From Mucilaginibacter flavidus (lineage in GTDB: Bacteria; Bacteroidota; Bacteroidia; Sphingobacteriales; Sphingobacteriaceae): 64,000 nucleotides of DNA. Of this stretch, positions 1 to 7,502 are shown piece by piece. The notes under the pieces were generated by a model. The model was not told the origin of the DNA. It did not search any database and was given only the letters and a program-made list of their open reading frames with translations. Location: the NCBI RefSeq assembly GCF_024055575.1, contig NZ_JAMXOE010000004.1, forward strand, positions 186,001 through 250,000. Reading direction: 5' to 3'. Every line of letters starts with the position of its first letter. The stretch's first letter is position 1. Both the position numbers and the translations under genes were made by a program.

Positions 1-7
1 ATCAAAA

Positions 8-48
8 AAATCCGAAATCGAAATTCCGACATCCGAAACGGCGCAGCC
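8..48. repeat. Iterated ATCCGAAAT-type spacer repeat
   Basis: The spacer before glyS is made of near-copies of the word TCCGAAATCGAAAT and TCCGACATCCGAAA. The same words recur at about 3998-4073, 17005-17120 and 19430-19533, sometimes in inverse orientation. The element is cut by the window start, so its full extent is unknown. Confidence 0.6.
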
Positions 49-98
49 TTCTTTGAGCACCGTTGAAAACAAACAATAGCGAGAAAATCAAAAAAAAC

Positions 99-106
99 TA
101 TCTTTG
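99..106 (+). promoter_or_regulatory. TAnnTTTG (-7) box before glyS
   Basis: TATCTTTG matches the Bacteroidota -7 consensus TAnnTTTG exactly. It lies only 7 nt before the chosen ATG of glyS, so the transcript would have an almost absent leader. I see no good TTG at the -33 spacing, so this is a partial promoter match. Confidence 0.4.
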
Positions 107-113
107 CGCTATT

Positions 114-1598
114 ATGAGCAAATCAACCGACGAACTTTTTAAAAACGTTATATCGCACGCAAAAGAATATGGCTTTGTTTTCCCTTCAAGCGAAATTTAT
201 GATGGCCTGAGCGCTGTTTATGATTACGGTCAGAACGGTGTGGAACTGAAAAATAACATCAAAACCTACTGGTGGAAAAGCATGGTGCAGATGCACGAGA
301 ACATTGTCGGCATTGATTCTGCCATATTTATGCACCCGAAGATATGGAAGGCCAGTGGTCACGTTGATGGTTTTAGCGACCCGATGATTGACAACAAGGA
401 CAGCAAAAAACGCTACCGTGCCGACCAGCTTTTAGAAGATAAAATTGAACGCTACACAAAAGACGGTAAAACCGATAAGGCTGAATTGTTGCAGGAGGAA
501 TTGGACGAGGCCTTAAAAATGGAAAACCTTGTACGTTTAAAAGACCTGATTGTACAACACGAAATTGCCGACCCTATCAGCGGCACCCGCAACTGGACGG
601 ATGTGCGCCAGTTTAACCTGATGTTCAGCACCCAAATGGGCGCCGTGGCTGATGATGCCGATGTGGTTTACCTGCGGCCTGAAACTGCCCAGGGGATATT
701 TGTGAATTACCTGAACGTACAAAAATCGGGCAGGATGAAAATTCCTTTCGGGATAGCACAGATAGGTAAAGCCTTCCGTAACGAGGTGATTGCCCGCCAG
801 TTTATTATCCGCATGCGCGAGTTTGAGCAGATGGAGATGCAATACTTTGTACGCCCTGGCACACAAAAAGAATGGTTTAATAAATGGAAAGAAACCCGCT
901 TAAAATGGCATTTAGCCTTGGGAACCCCGGCCGAAAAATACCGTTACCACGAGCACGTTAAGCTGGCTCATTACGCCGATGCCGCTTTTGATATCGAGTT
1001 TGATTTTCCGTTTGGTTTTAAAGAGGTGGAAGGTATCCATAGCCGTACCGATTTTGATTTGAGCCAGCACCAGAAGTTCAGCACCAAAAAGATGCAGTAT
1101 TTCGACCCGGAGATTGACCCGGCAACAGAAAAGCCTTACGGTAACTACATCCCTTACGTTATTGAAACCTCGATAGGTTTAGACAGGATGTTTTTATTAA
1201 CGATGATCAACGCCTTTGAGGAAGAAGACCTTAGTACCGAAGAAAAACAGGACAGCCGCACCGTGTTGCGCCTGCACCCTTGTTTGGCCCCGGTAAAGGC
1301 AGCCATCTTCCCGTTAATTAAAAAAGACGGTCTGCCCGAAAAGGCGCGCGAAATAATGGACAGGCTGAAATTTGATTTCAACCTGCAATACGAAGAGAAG
1401 GATGCCATAGGCAAGCGTTACCGCAGGCAGGATGCAATAGGTACGCCGATATGTATCACTGTTGACCATCAGACATTAGAAGATAACACCGTTACCATCC
1501 GCCACCGCGATACTATGGCGCAGGAGCGTGTGGATGCAGGCCAGTTAGAGAAGATTTTAGGTGATTTGGTGAGCTGGAAGAATTTGTTGGGAGGATAA
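114..1598 (+). CDS. glyS: Glycyl-tRNA synthetase
   Basis: Charges tRNA-Gly with glycine using ATP in the cytoplasm. It is the single-chain dimeric class II enzyme (archaeal/eukaryotic type), not the alpha2beta2 form. The 494-residue product has class II landmarks: GTRNWTDVRQFNLMF near residue 155, RPETAQGIFVNYL near 188, REFEQMEMQYF near 237, and motif 3 ETSIGLDR near 352. The anticodon-binding domain begins near LHPCLAPVKAAIFPL. An in-frame TTG lies 51 nt upstream, but the ATG at 114 gives the family-typical start MSKSTDELFKNVISHAKEYG and sits just behind a promoter box. It appears monocistronic. Family assignment is secure. Confidence 0.96.
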   Translation: MSKSTDELFKNVISHAKEYGFVFPSSEIYDGLSAVYDYGQNGVELKNNIKTYWWKSMVQMHENIVGIDSAIFMHPKIWKASGHVDGFSDPMIDNKDSKKRYRADQLLEDKIERYTKDGKTDKAELLQEELDEALKMENLVRLKDLIVQHEIADPISGTRNWTDVRQFNLMFSTQMGAVADDADVVYLRPETAQGIFVNYLNVQKSGRMKIPFGIAQIGKAFRNEVIARQFIIRMREFEQMEMQYFVRPGTQKEWFNKWKETRLKWHLALGTPAEKYRYHEHVKLAHYADAAFDIEFDFPFGFKEVEGIHSRTDFDLSQHQKFSTKKMQYFDPEIDPATEKPYGNYIPYVIETSIGLDRMFLLTMINAFEEEDLSTEEKQDSRTVLRLHPCLAPVKAAIFPLIKKDGLPEKAREIMDRLKFDFNLQYEEKDAIGKRYRRQDAIGTPICITVDHQTLEDNTVTIRHRDTMAQERVDAGQLEKILGDLVSWKNLLGG

Positions 1599-1659
1599 AT
1601 ATGCCTTCGTCTATAAATTTCGCCTTTCGGCAGATTATACCAAAATAATACAACTTTCA

Positions 1660-1696
1660 TTCCTAATATTGCTGTACACCCCGGCAATATTAGGAA
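1660..1696 (+). promoter_or_regulatory. RBS-masking hairpin upstream of the beta-propeller gene
   Basis: A perfect 13-bp inverted repeat (TTCCTAATATTGC at 1660-1672 and its complement at 1684-1696, 11-nt loop) ends one base before the ATG at 1698. The right arm contains the AGGAA stretch next to the start codon, so the folded RNA would hide the ribosome entry site. There is no U-tract after it, which argues against a terminator. Regulation by this fold is inferred. Confidence 0.55.
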
Positions 1697-1697
1697 C

Positions 1698-2711
1698 ATG
1701 AAAAAGATCATCATCGCTATTTTACTGCTTTCAGCAGTAATCACATCGGTTTACGCGCAAAAAAAAGCGGCTTACCACGTTTCAAAAACATTCCATATCA
1801 AAAGCAGCGGCGGCTATGATTATATCACCGTCGATTCGGCTTCCGATAGGCTTTATGTATCGCATGGCAACCAGGTAAACGTATTAAACAAAACTACCGG
1901 CGACTCGATTGGTGTAATTAAAACCGAAAAGGATGTGCACGGCATTGCCATTGTACGCCAATTGGGCAAAGGGTACATTACCAATGGTTCGGCTGCCAGC
2001 GTAGCGGTTTTCGACCTAAAAACCTTTAAAATACTCGCCCATGTGCCGACAGGTATGTTTGCCGATGGAATTTTGTATGATGATTATTCAAAAAAGGTCA
2101 TCAGCTGTAACGGCAAAAGCAAAAACATGACTTTTATTGACCCGGCAACTGATAAAGCCGTAGCCACAGTACAGCTTACCGGCTGGCCCGAAACCGCTGC
2201 CAGCGATGGCAAAGGCAAAGTATACGTTAACAATGCCGAAAAAAGCGAGATTGACGTGATAGACGCCACTACTTATAAAATAGTGAATACATGGCCAATT
2301 GCTCCGGGTAAAAGCGCTTCGGGCTTAGCTATTGACAGGAACACCATGCGTTTGTTTGCCGGCTGCGATAATAAATTACTGGTAGTGATGGACGCCACCA
2401 ATGGCAAAGTAGTGACCACGTTGCCGATAGGCGATGAGTGCGATGCCGTAGGATTTGACAAAAAACTTAAAACAGTTTACTCATCAAATGGAGAAGGCAC
2501 GTTAACCGTTATCAAAGAACTGTCAGCAAATAAATTCACGGTTGTTCAAAATCTTAAAACAAAAGCTGGTGCACGTACAATCGCTGTCGACCAGGTAACA
2601 CACCTGTTGTACCTGCCTACCGGCAAGTTCGGCCCTAAAAAAGCAGGCGAATTCAGGCCCTCACTTATCCCGGGTACTTTTGAAGTATTGGTGGTAAGCA
2701 GCGGTTTATAA
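1698..2711 (+). CDS. Secreted YncE-like (YVTN) beta-propeller protein
   Basis: A 337-residue protein with a clear Sec signal peptide (MKKIIIAILLLSAVITSVYA, cleavage before about residue 21), so it is expected in the periplasm. The rest consists of repeating beta-propeller blades with motifs such as DSASDRLYVSHGNQVNVLN, AVFDLKTFKILAHVPTG, IDVIDATTYKIVNTWPI and VVMDATNGKVVTTLPIG, as in the YncE/YVTN family. No catalytic residues are evident. Such propellers often bind partners or act near metal or TonB-dependent uptake, but no such genes are adjacent. It stands alone between glyS and radC, with a hairpin over its start. The substrate is unknown. Confidence 0.85.
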   Translation: MKKIIIAILLLSAVITSVYAQKKAAYHVSKTFHIKSSGGYDYITVDSASDRLYVSHGNQVNVLNKTTGDSIGVIKTEKDVHGIAIVRQLGKGYITNGSAASVAVFDLKTFKILAHVPTGMFADGILYDDYSKKVISCNGKSKNMTFIDPATDKAVATVQLTGWPETAASDGKGKVYVNNAEKSEIDVIDATTYKIVNTWPIAPGKSASGLAIDRNTMRLFAGCDNKLLVVMDATNGKVVTTLPIGDECDAVGFDKKLKTVYSSNGEGTLTVIKELSANKFTVVQNLKTKAGARTIAVDQVTHLLYLPTGKFGPKKAGEFRPSLIPGTFEVLVVSSGL

Positions 2712-2788
2712 TTATTGATAGGAGATTAGCGATTAGTTTACTATTTTTCGTTTTTAAACCCGGAACTCAAAAGCCGGGCATAATATAA

Positions 2789-3487
2789 ATGGAAAGCAAC
2801 CAAACCAAAATCGGCATCAAATCATGGGCAGAGGAAGACCGGCCACGCGAGAAACTAAGCGGGCAGGGTAGGCGTGCCTTAACTGATGCTGAACTGATTG
2901 CCATACTAATAGGTTCTGGCAGCAGGAACGAAACGGCTGTTGAATTAAGCAAACGCATCCTGCACCATTACGAAAACGACCTGAACAAGCTGGGCAAGGC
3001 CTCCATAGCCGAACTATCCAAATTTAAAGGCATCGGCGAAGCCAAAGCCATATCCATCATAGCCGCGCTCGAAATCGGAAGGAGAAGAAACGATACTGAC
3101 AGCCCAGACCCGGAACATATCGGCAGCAGTCGTGACGCCTACAACATTATGAAGCGCCATTTCATCGACCTAAAACATGAAGAATTTTGGATAATGCTCA
3201 CAACCCGCTCATCAAAAATGATAGCTAAAGAACTGATAAGCAGGGGCGGATTATCCGAAACGGCAGTTGATGCCAAGATTATTTTCGGCATGGCGCTGCA
3301 ACACCAGGCCAGTAATATTTTCCTTTTCCATAACCACCCCTCGGGTAACTTAAGCCCAAGCCACCAGGATATTTACCTCACCAAAAAATTAGCCGAAGCC
3401 GGCAAGTTATTGGATATAAGGATTCTCGACCATTTGATTATCACGGATAAAGGCTTTTACAGTTTGGCGGATGAGGCGCATTTTTAG
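2789..3487 (+). CDS. radC: RadC family JAB/MPN-domain protein
   Basis: A 232-residue RadC (UPF0758) protein. The N-terminal helix-hairpin-helix part contains KFKGIGEAKAISIIAALEIGRRR (residues about 73-95). The C-terminal JAB1/MPN metalloprotease-like fold has the metal motif HNHPSGNLSPSHQD near residues 181-194. The family was once named for DNA repair, but that role is not established in E. coli; a nuclease or peptidase activity is possible. The ATG at 2789 gives the normal family length. It is monocistronic here and followed by a repeat element. Confidence 0.93.
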   Translation: MESNQTKIGIKSWAEEDRPREKLSGQGRRALTDAELIAILIGSGSRNETAVELSKRILHHYENDLNKLGKASIAELSKFKGIGEAKAISIIAALEIGRRRNDTDSPDPEHIGSSRDAYNIMKRHFIDLKHEEFWIMLTTRSSKMIAKELISRGGLSETAVDAKIIFGMALQHQASNIFLFHNHPSGNLSPSHQDIYLTKKLAEAGKLLDIRILDHLIITDKGFYSLADEAHF

Positions 3488-3504
3488 GGGAGTTTCTCAC
3501 CATT

Positions 3505-3652
3505 CGTCATTGCGAGGAACGAAGCAACCTCTACATAGGACGTTCACGGACCTTAGTGTTTATGGTGACCTAAACGCGGCTGATAGGTCACCACAAAGCT
3601 TTTGCTTCGTTGATTTGCATACGTAGAGGTTGCTTCGTTCCTCGCAATGACG
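3505..3652. repeat. REP-like nested inverted repeat (GTCATTGCGAGGAACGAAGCAA family)
   Basis: A perfect 30-bp inverted repeat (3505-3534 with 3623-3652) has as its core the word GTCATTGCGAGGAACGAAGC, which I recognise as a common dispersed intergenic repeat in Sphingobacteriaceae. Inside it is a second hairpin, GGTGACCT (3564-3571) with AGGTCACC (3585-3592). The partial word TTTGCTTCGTTGATT at about 3601-3615 repeats part of the right arm. No flanking target-site duplication is visible and no transposase is encoded. Confidence 0.8.
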
Positions 3653-3726
3653 AGACTGAGAAGTTCTTCGCATTTTTGAAACAACCTTAATACAATAGCG
3701 TTATCTTTAAACAAAAATTTAACGCT

Positions 3727-3954
3727 ATGATAACTCCAGACAACCAAATACCCATCGACGATCAGAACGAAAACGACGCCGATGACCAGCTAAGCCAGAA
3801 AGACGTACATTCAAATGGTTTGGATGATTTGCCAGAGTCGGGCGATACAGTAGATTATGCTGACCCGGACAAACTACAGCGTGCCTACGATGCATCGGAA
3901 TCAGCCTACACGCTTGATATCGGTGATGATGGCGATACGGATAATGATGATTAA
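3727..3954 (+). CDS. Small acidic hypothetical protein
   Basis: A 75-residue protein very rich in Asp, Glu, Asn and Gln, with no hydrophobic segment, signal peptide or cysteine. It looks largely disordered. The C-terminus ends GDDGDTDNDD. I do not recognise the family. The frame is supported by an ATG 18 nt after a near-consensus TATCTTTA box and by a terminator-like hairpin just after the stop. It may be a lineage-specific protein. Function cannot be assigned from the sequence. Confidence 0.6.
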   Translation: MITPDNQIPIDDQNENDADDQLSQKDVHSNGLDDLPESGDTVDYADPDKLQRAYDASESAYTLDIGDDGDTDNDD

Positions 3955-3968
3955 TACGCCCCTCTAAA

Positions 3969-3996
3969 TCTCCCCTAAAGGGGAGACTTTTTTTCT
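3969..3996 (+). terminator. Rho-independent terminator after the acidic small ORF
   Basis: TCTCCCC and GGGGAGA form a 7-bp GC-rich stem around a TAAA loop, followed by CTTTTTTTC. It lies 15 nt after the stop codon at 3954. Confidence 0.7.
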
Positions 3997-3997
3997 T

Positions 3998-4073
3998 TCG
4001 GACTTTACCGATTTTCGGTCTTTCCGAACTCTTTTCTCACTTTCGGACTTTCCGTCTTCCCGACTTTCGGACT
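3998..4073. repeat. Iterated TTTCGGACTTTCCG spacer repeat
   Basis: The spacer before pheT is a pyrimidine-rich run of the word TTTCGGACTTT and variants (TTTTCGGTCTTTCCGA, CTTTCGGACTTTCCG, GACTTTCGGAC). It is the complement-type version of the TCCGAAAT words found in other spacers of this window. Strong strand asymmetry means this copy does not fold on itself well. Confidence 0.55.
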
Positions 4074-4079
4074 AATTCC

Positions 4080-4087
4080 TATCTTTG
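4080..4087 (+). promoter_or_regulatory. TAnnTTTG (-7) box before pheT
   Basis: TATCTTTG exactly matches the Bacteroidota -7 consensus and lies 20 nt before the pheT ATG. The repetitive spacer offers only TTC-like matches at the -33 position. Confidence 0.45.
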
Positions 4088-4107
4088 CCGATTATCATTT
4101 AGCTGTA

Positions 4108-6507
4108 ATGAAGATATCGTATAATTGGCTTAAAGAATTTATTGATACCGATAAAACTCCCGGAGAGATTTCAACCATATTAACCGGCACTGGTTTGGAG
4201 GTGGAGAGCCTCGAAAAAGTGCACGCTGTTCCCGGTGGACTGGAAGGCCTGGTGATTGGCTTCGTAAAGGAGCGTTACCAGCACCCCAATGCCGACAGGT
4301 TAAGTGTCACCAAAGTTGATGTTGGCACAGGTGAAGATTTACAGATAGTTTGCGGCGCACATAACGTGGCAGCCGGTCAAAAAGTGGTAGTGGCTACCGT
4401 TGGTACAACCGTATACCCAACCGTTGGCGAGCCATTTAAAATAAACAAATCGAAAATACGTGGCGAGGTATCCGAAGGGATGATCTGTGCCGAGGATGAA
4501 ATTGGCCTGGGCAACGACCATGCCGGCATTATGGTACTCGACGCTGATGCCGAAGTAGGCTCGCTGGCCAAAGAATACTTTAAACTTAACGACGATTACC
4601 TTTACGAAATAGGCTTAACCCCTAACCGTGCCGATGCAACTTCGCATTTAGGTACGGCAAGGGATATTACTGCGTTCCTGAAAATCGGCATAAAAAAGCC
4701 GGATGTTTCGGCATTTAAGGTTGATGATACCAGTCGCACAATTAAGGTTGTGGTGGAGAATGAGGCTGCAAGTCCGAGGTATTCGGGTGTTACCATATCA
4801 GGCGTTGAGGTTAAAGAATCCCCAAAATGGATTAAAGAAAGATTGGCGGTTATCGGCATCCGTTCGATCAATAACATTGTTGATGCCACCAACTACGTGC
4901 TGCATGATTTAGGACAACCCCTGCATGCCTTTGATGCCGACGCGATAAAAGGCGATACCGTCATCGTAAAAAACTATCCCGAAGGTACCACCTTCAAAAC
5001 TTTGGATGACGTTGAGCGCAAGTTGAGCGCCGATGATTTGATGATAGGTAATGCCGAAGCCCCAATGTGTATAGCCGGTGTGTTTGGCGGTGTGGATTCG
5101 GGTGTAAAGGCATCAACCAAAAATATATTCCTGGAGAGCGCTTATTTTAACGCGGTTTCAGTTCGTAAGACATCGAAACGCCACGGGTTGAAGACTGATG
5201 CCTCGTTCCGTTTTGAGCGTGGTACTGACCCGGATATGACCGTATTTGCCCTTAAACGTGCAGCGCTGCTAATCCAGGAAATTGCCGGTGGAAAGATATC
5301 GTCAGAGATATCGGATAATTATCCAAACCCGGTTTCACCTTTTGAAATTGAGGTAACTTATAAAAACATCCACAGGCTAATTGGCAAGGAAATTCCGCAT
5401 GGAGAAATCAAGGGCATATTAACCGCTTTGGATATCCAAATTGTTGGCGAAACAGGGGAGGGGCTTTCACTAAAAGTACCGCCATACCGTGTGGACATTA
5501 CCCGTGAGGTGGATATTGTCGAAGAGATACTGCGTATTTACGGGTATAACAATATCGAAATCCCTACGCAAATCAGGGCATCATTAAATAACTCGCAAAG
5601 GCCGGAAAAGGATACTGTTCAGAATTTGATTTCGGATATGCTGAGCGCCAATGGCTTTAACGAGATTATGTCGAACTCGCTTACGAAGTCGGCTTATTCA
5701 TCAAACCTGGATACAGCGGTTAAGATTCTGAACCCCTTAAGCAGCGATTTAGACGTAATGCGCCAAACTTTGATCTATTCAGGATTGGAAGCCATCGCCT
5801 ACAACACCAACCGCAGGAATGCTGATTTGAAATTATACGAGTTCGGCAAGGTTTACGAGCTGAAGGAAGATAAATATAGCGAAACACAACGGTTCGCCCT
5901 GTTCATATCGGGCGTTGATAAACCCGAGCAATGGAACCAAAAGGCAAAGGCTGTATCGTTTTACAACCTGAAGGCAATTGTTGATGGCATCATCACTAAA
6001 TTAAACATCGGCGATTTAACGCTGGAAGATTCAACCTGCAGCAAATTTGCCTGGGGCATGCAATACAAACGCAACGGCAAGCAACTGGTTAAATTCGGCA
6101 AGGTATCGGCAGATGCTTTGAAAAAGGTTGATGTGGATAAGGAAGTATTTTGTGCCGATTTTAATTTCGACATGATATTAATGGCAGTCCGCAAAAACAA
6201 AATTGTATTCCAGGATGTGCCTAAGTTCCCATCGGTTCGTCGCGACCTTTCGATGCTGATTGATAAAGCGGTAACCTTTGGCCAGCTTAAACAAATAGCT
6301 GAAAGAACTGAGCGCAAGCTATTGCAGGATGTAAGCGTGTTTGATGTTTACGAAGGCGACAAGCTGCCGGCTGGTAAAAAGTCTTACGCGTTGAGCTTTA
6401 TCATCCAGGACAGTGAAAAAACGCTGACCGATAAAGCCATCGACAGCATTATGCAAAAGTTAATTTATAATTTAGGCAAAGAAGCAGGAGCGGAGATCAG
6501 AAAATAA
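4108..6507 (+). CDS. pheT: Phenylalanyl-tRNA synthetase beta subunit
   Basis: Forms the alpha2beta2 PheRS with PheS, which is not encoded nearby, and binds and edits tRNA-Phe. The 799-residue product has the usual order: N-terminal B1 domain, tRNA-binding (EMAP-like) domain at about 40-150 with NADRLSVTKVDVGTGEDLQIVCGA, B3/B4 editing domain at about 210-390 with INNIVDATNYVLHDLGQPLHAFDA, B5 domain at about 400-475, catalytic-like core, and the FDX-ACB anticodon domain from about 705 (FPSVRRDLSMLIDKAVTFGQL). The length is normal. An iterated AATTAGTGAATT spacer follows. Assignment is secure. Confidence 0.97.
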   Translation: MKISYNWLKEFIDTDKTPGEISTILTGTGLEVESLEKVHAVPGGLEGLVIGFVKERYQHPNADRLSVTKVDVGTGEDLQIVCGAHNVAAGQKVVVATVGTTVYPTVGEPFKINKSKIRGEVSEGMICAEDEIGLGNDHAGIMVLDADAEVGSLAKEYFKLNDDYLYEIGLTPNRADATSHLGTARDITAFLKIGIKKPDVSAFKVDDTSRTIKVVVENEAASPRYSGVTISGVEVKESPKWIKERLAVIGIRSINNIVDATNYVLHDLGQPLHAFDADAIKGDTVIVKNYPEGTTFKTLDDVERKLSADDLMIGNAEAPMCIAGVFGGVDSGVKASTKNIFLESAYFNAVSVRKTSKRHGLKTDASFRFERGTDPDMTVFALKRAALLIQEIAGGKISSEISDNYPNPVSPFEIEVTYKNIHRLIGKEIPHGEIKGILTALDIQIVGETGEGLSLKVPPYRVDITREVDIVEEILRIYGYNNIEIPTQIRASLNNSQRPEKDTVQNLISDMLSANGFNEIMSNSLTKSAYSSNLDTAVKILNPLSSDLDVMRQTLIYSGLEAIAYNTNRRNADLKLYEFGKVYELKEDKYSETQRFALFISGVDKPEQWNQKAKAVSFYNLKAIVDGIITKLNIGDLTLEDSTCSKFAWGMQYKRNGKQLVKFGKVSADALKKVDVDKEVFCADFNFDMILMAVRKNKIVFQDVPKFPSVRRDLSMLIDKAVTFGQLKQIAERTERKLLQDVSVFDVYEGDKLPAGKKSYALSFIIQDSEKTLTDKAIDSIMQKLIYNLGKEAGAEIRK

Positions 6508-6678
6508 TTAGTGAATGGGTGAATTAGTGAATTAATGATTAAGTAATTGTAAATTTGAAAATAAGTGAGTTCCGGGATTTGTGATTGGTATTTAAATATT
6601 AATTAATATATTCAGCCCTTAAAACATTAGCAAAAAAATAAATTCACTAATTCGCCAACTCAGTAATTCACTAATTAA
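6508..6678. repeat. Iterated AATTAGTGAATT inverted spacer element
   Basis: The pheT-6682 spacer starts with GTGAATGGGTGAATTAGTGAATTAATG (6512-6538) and ends with complementary words TTCACTAATTCGCCAACTCAGTAATTCACTAATT (6643-6676). The two halves can pair as a long imperfect stem. The same word family occurs at 16836-16920 between two tRNA genes. Confidence 0.6.
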
Positions 6679-6681
6679 ACC

Positions 6682-6969
6682 ATGGCCTTAGCAGAGCAGT
6701 TAAATTCAATTGTTGAAAGAACGGAGCGCTTAATAGAGCTTTGTGCTGCTTTGCAGGAGGAAAATGACTTGTTGAAGCTGGAAAGCCAGTCGCTTTCGGT
6801 GGCGCTGGATGCAAGCCGGAACAAGACAAAAGAGCTTGATGAAAAGCTCCGCGCATTGAAGATGGCGAAGTCGTTTTCAGAAACAAATGAAAAAAGTCTT
6901 GACATAAAGCAAAAAATTAACGAATTTGTGCAGGAAATAGATAAGTGTATTGTATTATTGAAGAAATAA
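6682..6969 (+). CDS. Coiled-coil protein preceding zapA
   Basis: A 95-residue protein whose residues about 5-95 are almost all helical heptad sequence (RLIELCAALQEENDLLKLES, NKTKELDEKLRALKMAK). It has no membrane segment. It lies 19 nt before zapA and is probably cotranscribed. Similar small coiled-coil proteins precede zapA in other Bacteroidota. A ZapB-like role as a structural partner of ZapA at the division ring is an inference from context and fold, not from a recognised domain. Confidence 0.75.
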   Translation: MALAEQLNSIVERTERLIELCAALQEENDLLKLESQSLSVALDASRNKTKELDEKLRALKMAKSFSETNEKSLDIKQKINEFVQEIDKCIVLLKK

Positions 6970-6988
6970 TACAAAAAGTGAAGCTCAA

Positions 6989-7282
6989 ATGGGAGAAATC
7001 TCCATAAAAATAAACATTGCTGACAGAGTTTACCCCTTAAAGGTAAACATGGAAGAAGAAGAAATAATACGTAGGGCAGCCAAACTGATTAACGACCGGA
7101 TAAAAGAATACCAGGAAAATTACGCAGTTAGGGATAAACAGGATTTGCTTTCGATGTGTGTGTTGCATTATGCAACCTCATCATTAAAAGCTGATATGAA
7201 GGTTTCGGTAGAAGATACCGAAGTGACAGACAAGGTTTACCAGTTGGATTATTTATTATCAGAATTTTTTTCAAAGCAATAA
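6989..7282 (+). CDS. zapA: Cell division protein ZapA
   Basis: A 97-residue ZapA, which bundles FtsZ filaments at midcell. The N-terminal globular part has the family pattern ISIKINIADRVYPLKVNMEE followed by EEIIRRAAKLINDRIKEYQ, and the C-terminal helix contains YQLDYLLSEFF. The length is normal. It forms a pair with the upstream coiled-coil gene and is followed by a candidate 6S RNA and rny, an order shared with other members of the phylum as far as I recall. Confidence 0.9.
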   Translation: MGEISIKINIADRVYPLKVNMEEEEIIRRAAKLINDRIKEYQENYAVRDKQDLLSMCVLHYATSSLKADMKVSVEDTEVTDKVYQLDYLLSEFFSKQ

Positions 7283-7346
7283 ACGTTCTTTACATACAAA
7301 CAGAGCAATTAAGATTTAACCGCAGTTAAATTTTAAGTTTCACTAT

Positions 7347-7445
7347 TAAAAACTTAACGCTTCAATATAGATGGATGGAAGCGGATTCGTTAATCGTAAT
7401 GGTTAAACGGGAAGCCGTGGGTCCATATTCGAAAAGAAGTTTTTA
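7347..7445 (+). ncRNA. ssrS: Candidate 6S RNA (ssrS)
   Basis: The 220-nt zapA-rny spacer holds a rod-like fold closed by a perfect 9-bp stem, TAAAAACTT (7347-7355) with AAGTTTTTA (7437-7445). An inner stem pairs AATAT..TGG with CCATATT. The central region contains two small hairpins, TTAATC/GGTTAA and ACGG-gaag-CCGT. Length (99 nt), an open central bubble inside a long rod, and position after zapA fit a 6S RNA, which binds housekeeping RNA polymerase. Ends beyond the closing stem are not defined. A covariance-model search (Rfam 6S) would settle it. Confidence 0.55.
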
Positions 7446-7502
7446 GATACATGAACCTTAGAAATTAGTTGCGGTTTTTTTTATTATATACCAATTATAG
7501 AC

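Noticed and set aside
63..113. Upstream TTG start for glyS (and similar TTG starts at 13454, 15053 and 31551)
   Set aside because: The added residues are not family-like, and promoter boxes, hairpins or signal peptides support the downstream ATG in each case.
537..866. Long antisense open frames inside glyS, and similar ones inside pheT, rny, rpoB and rpoC
   Set aside because: They lie fully opposite strongly conserved coding sequence, show no family features and arise from codon bias of the real genes.
3505..3652. Insertion sequence or complete MITE
   Set aside because: There is an inverted repeat but no transposase and no flanking target duplication; it was called a REP-like repeat instead.
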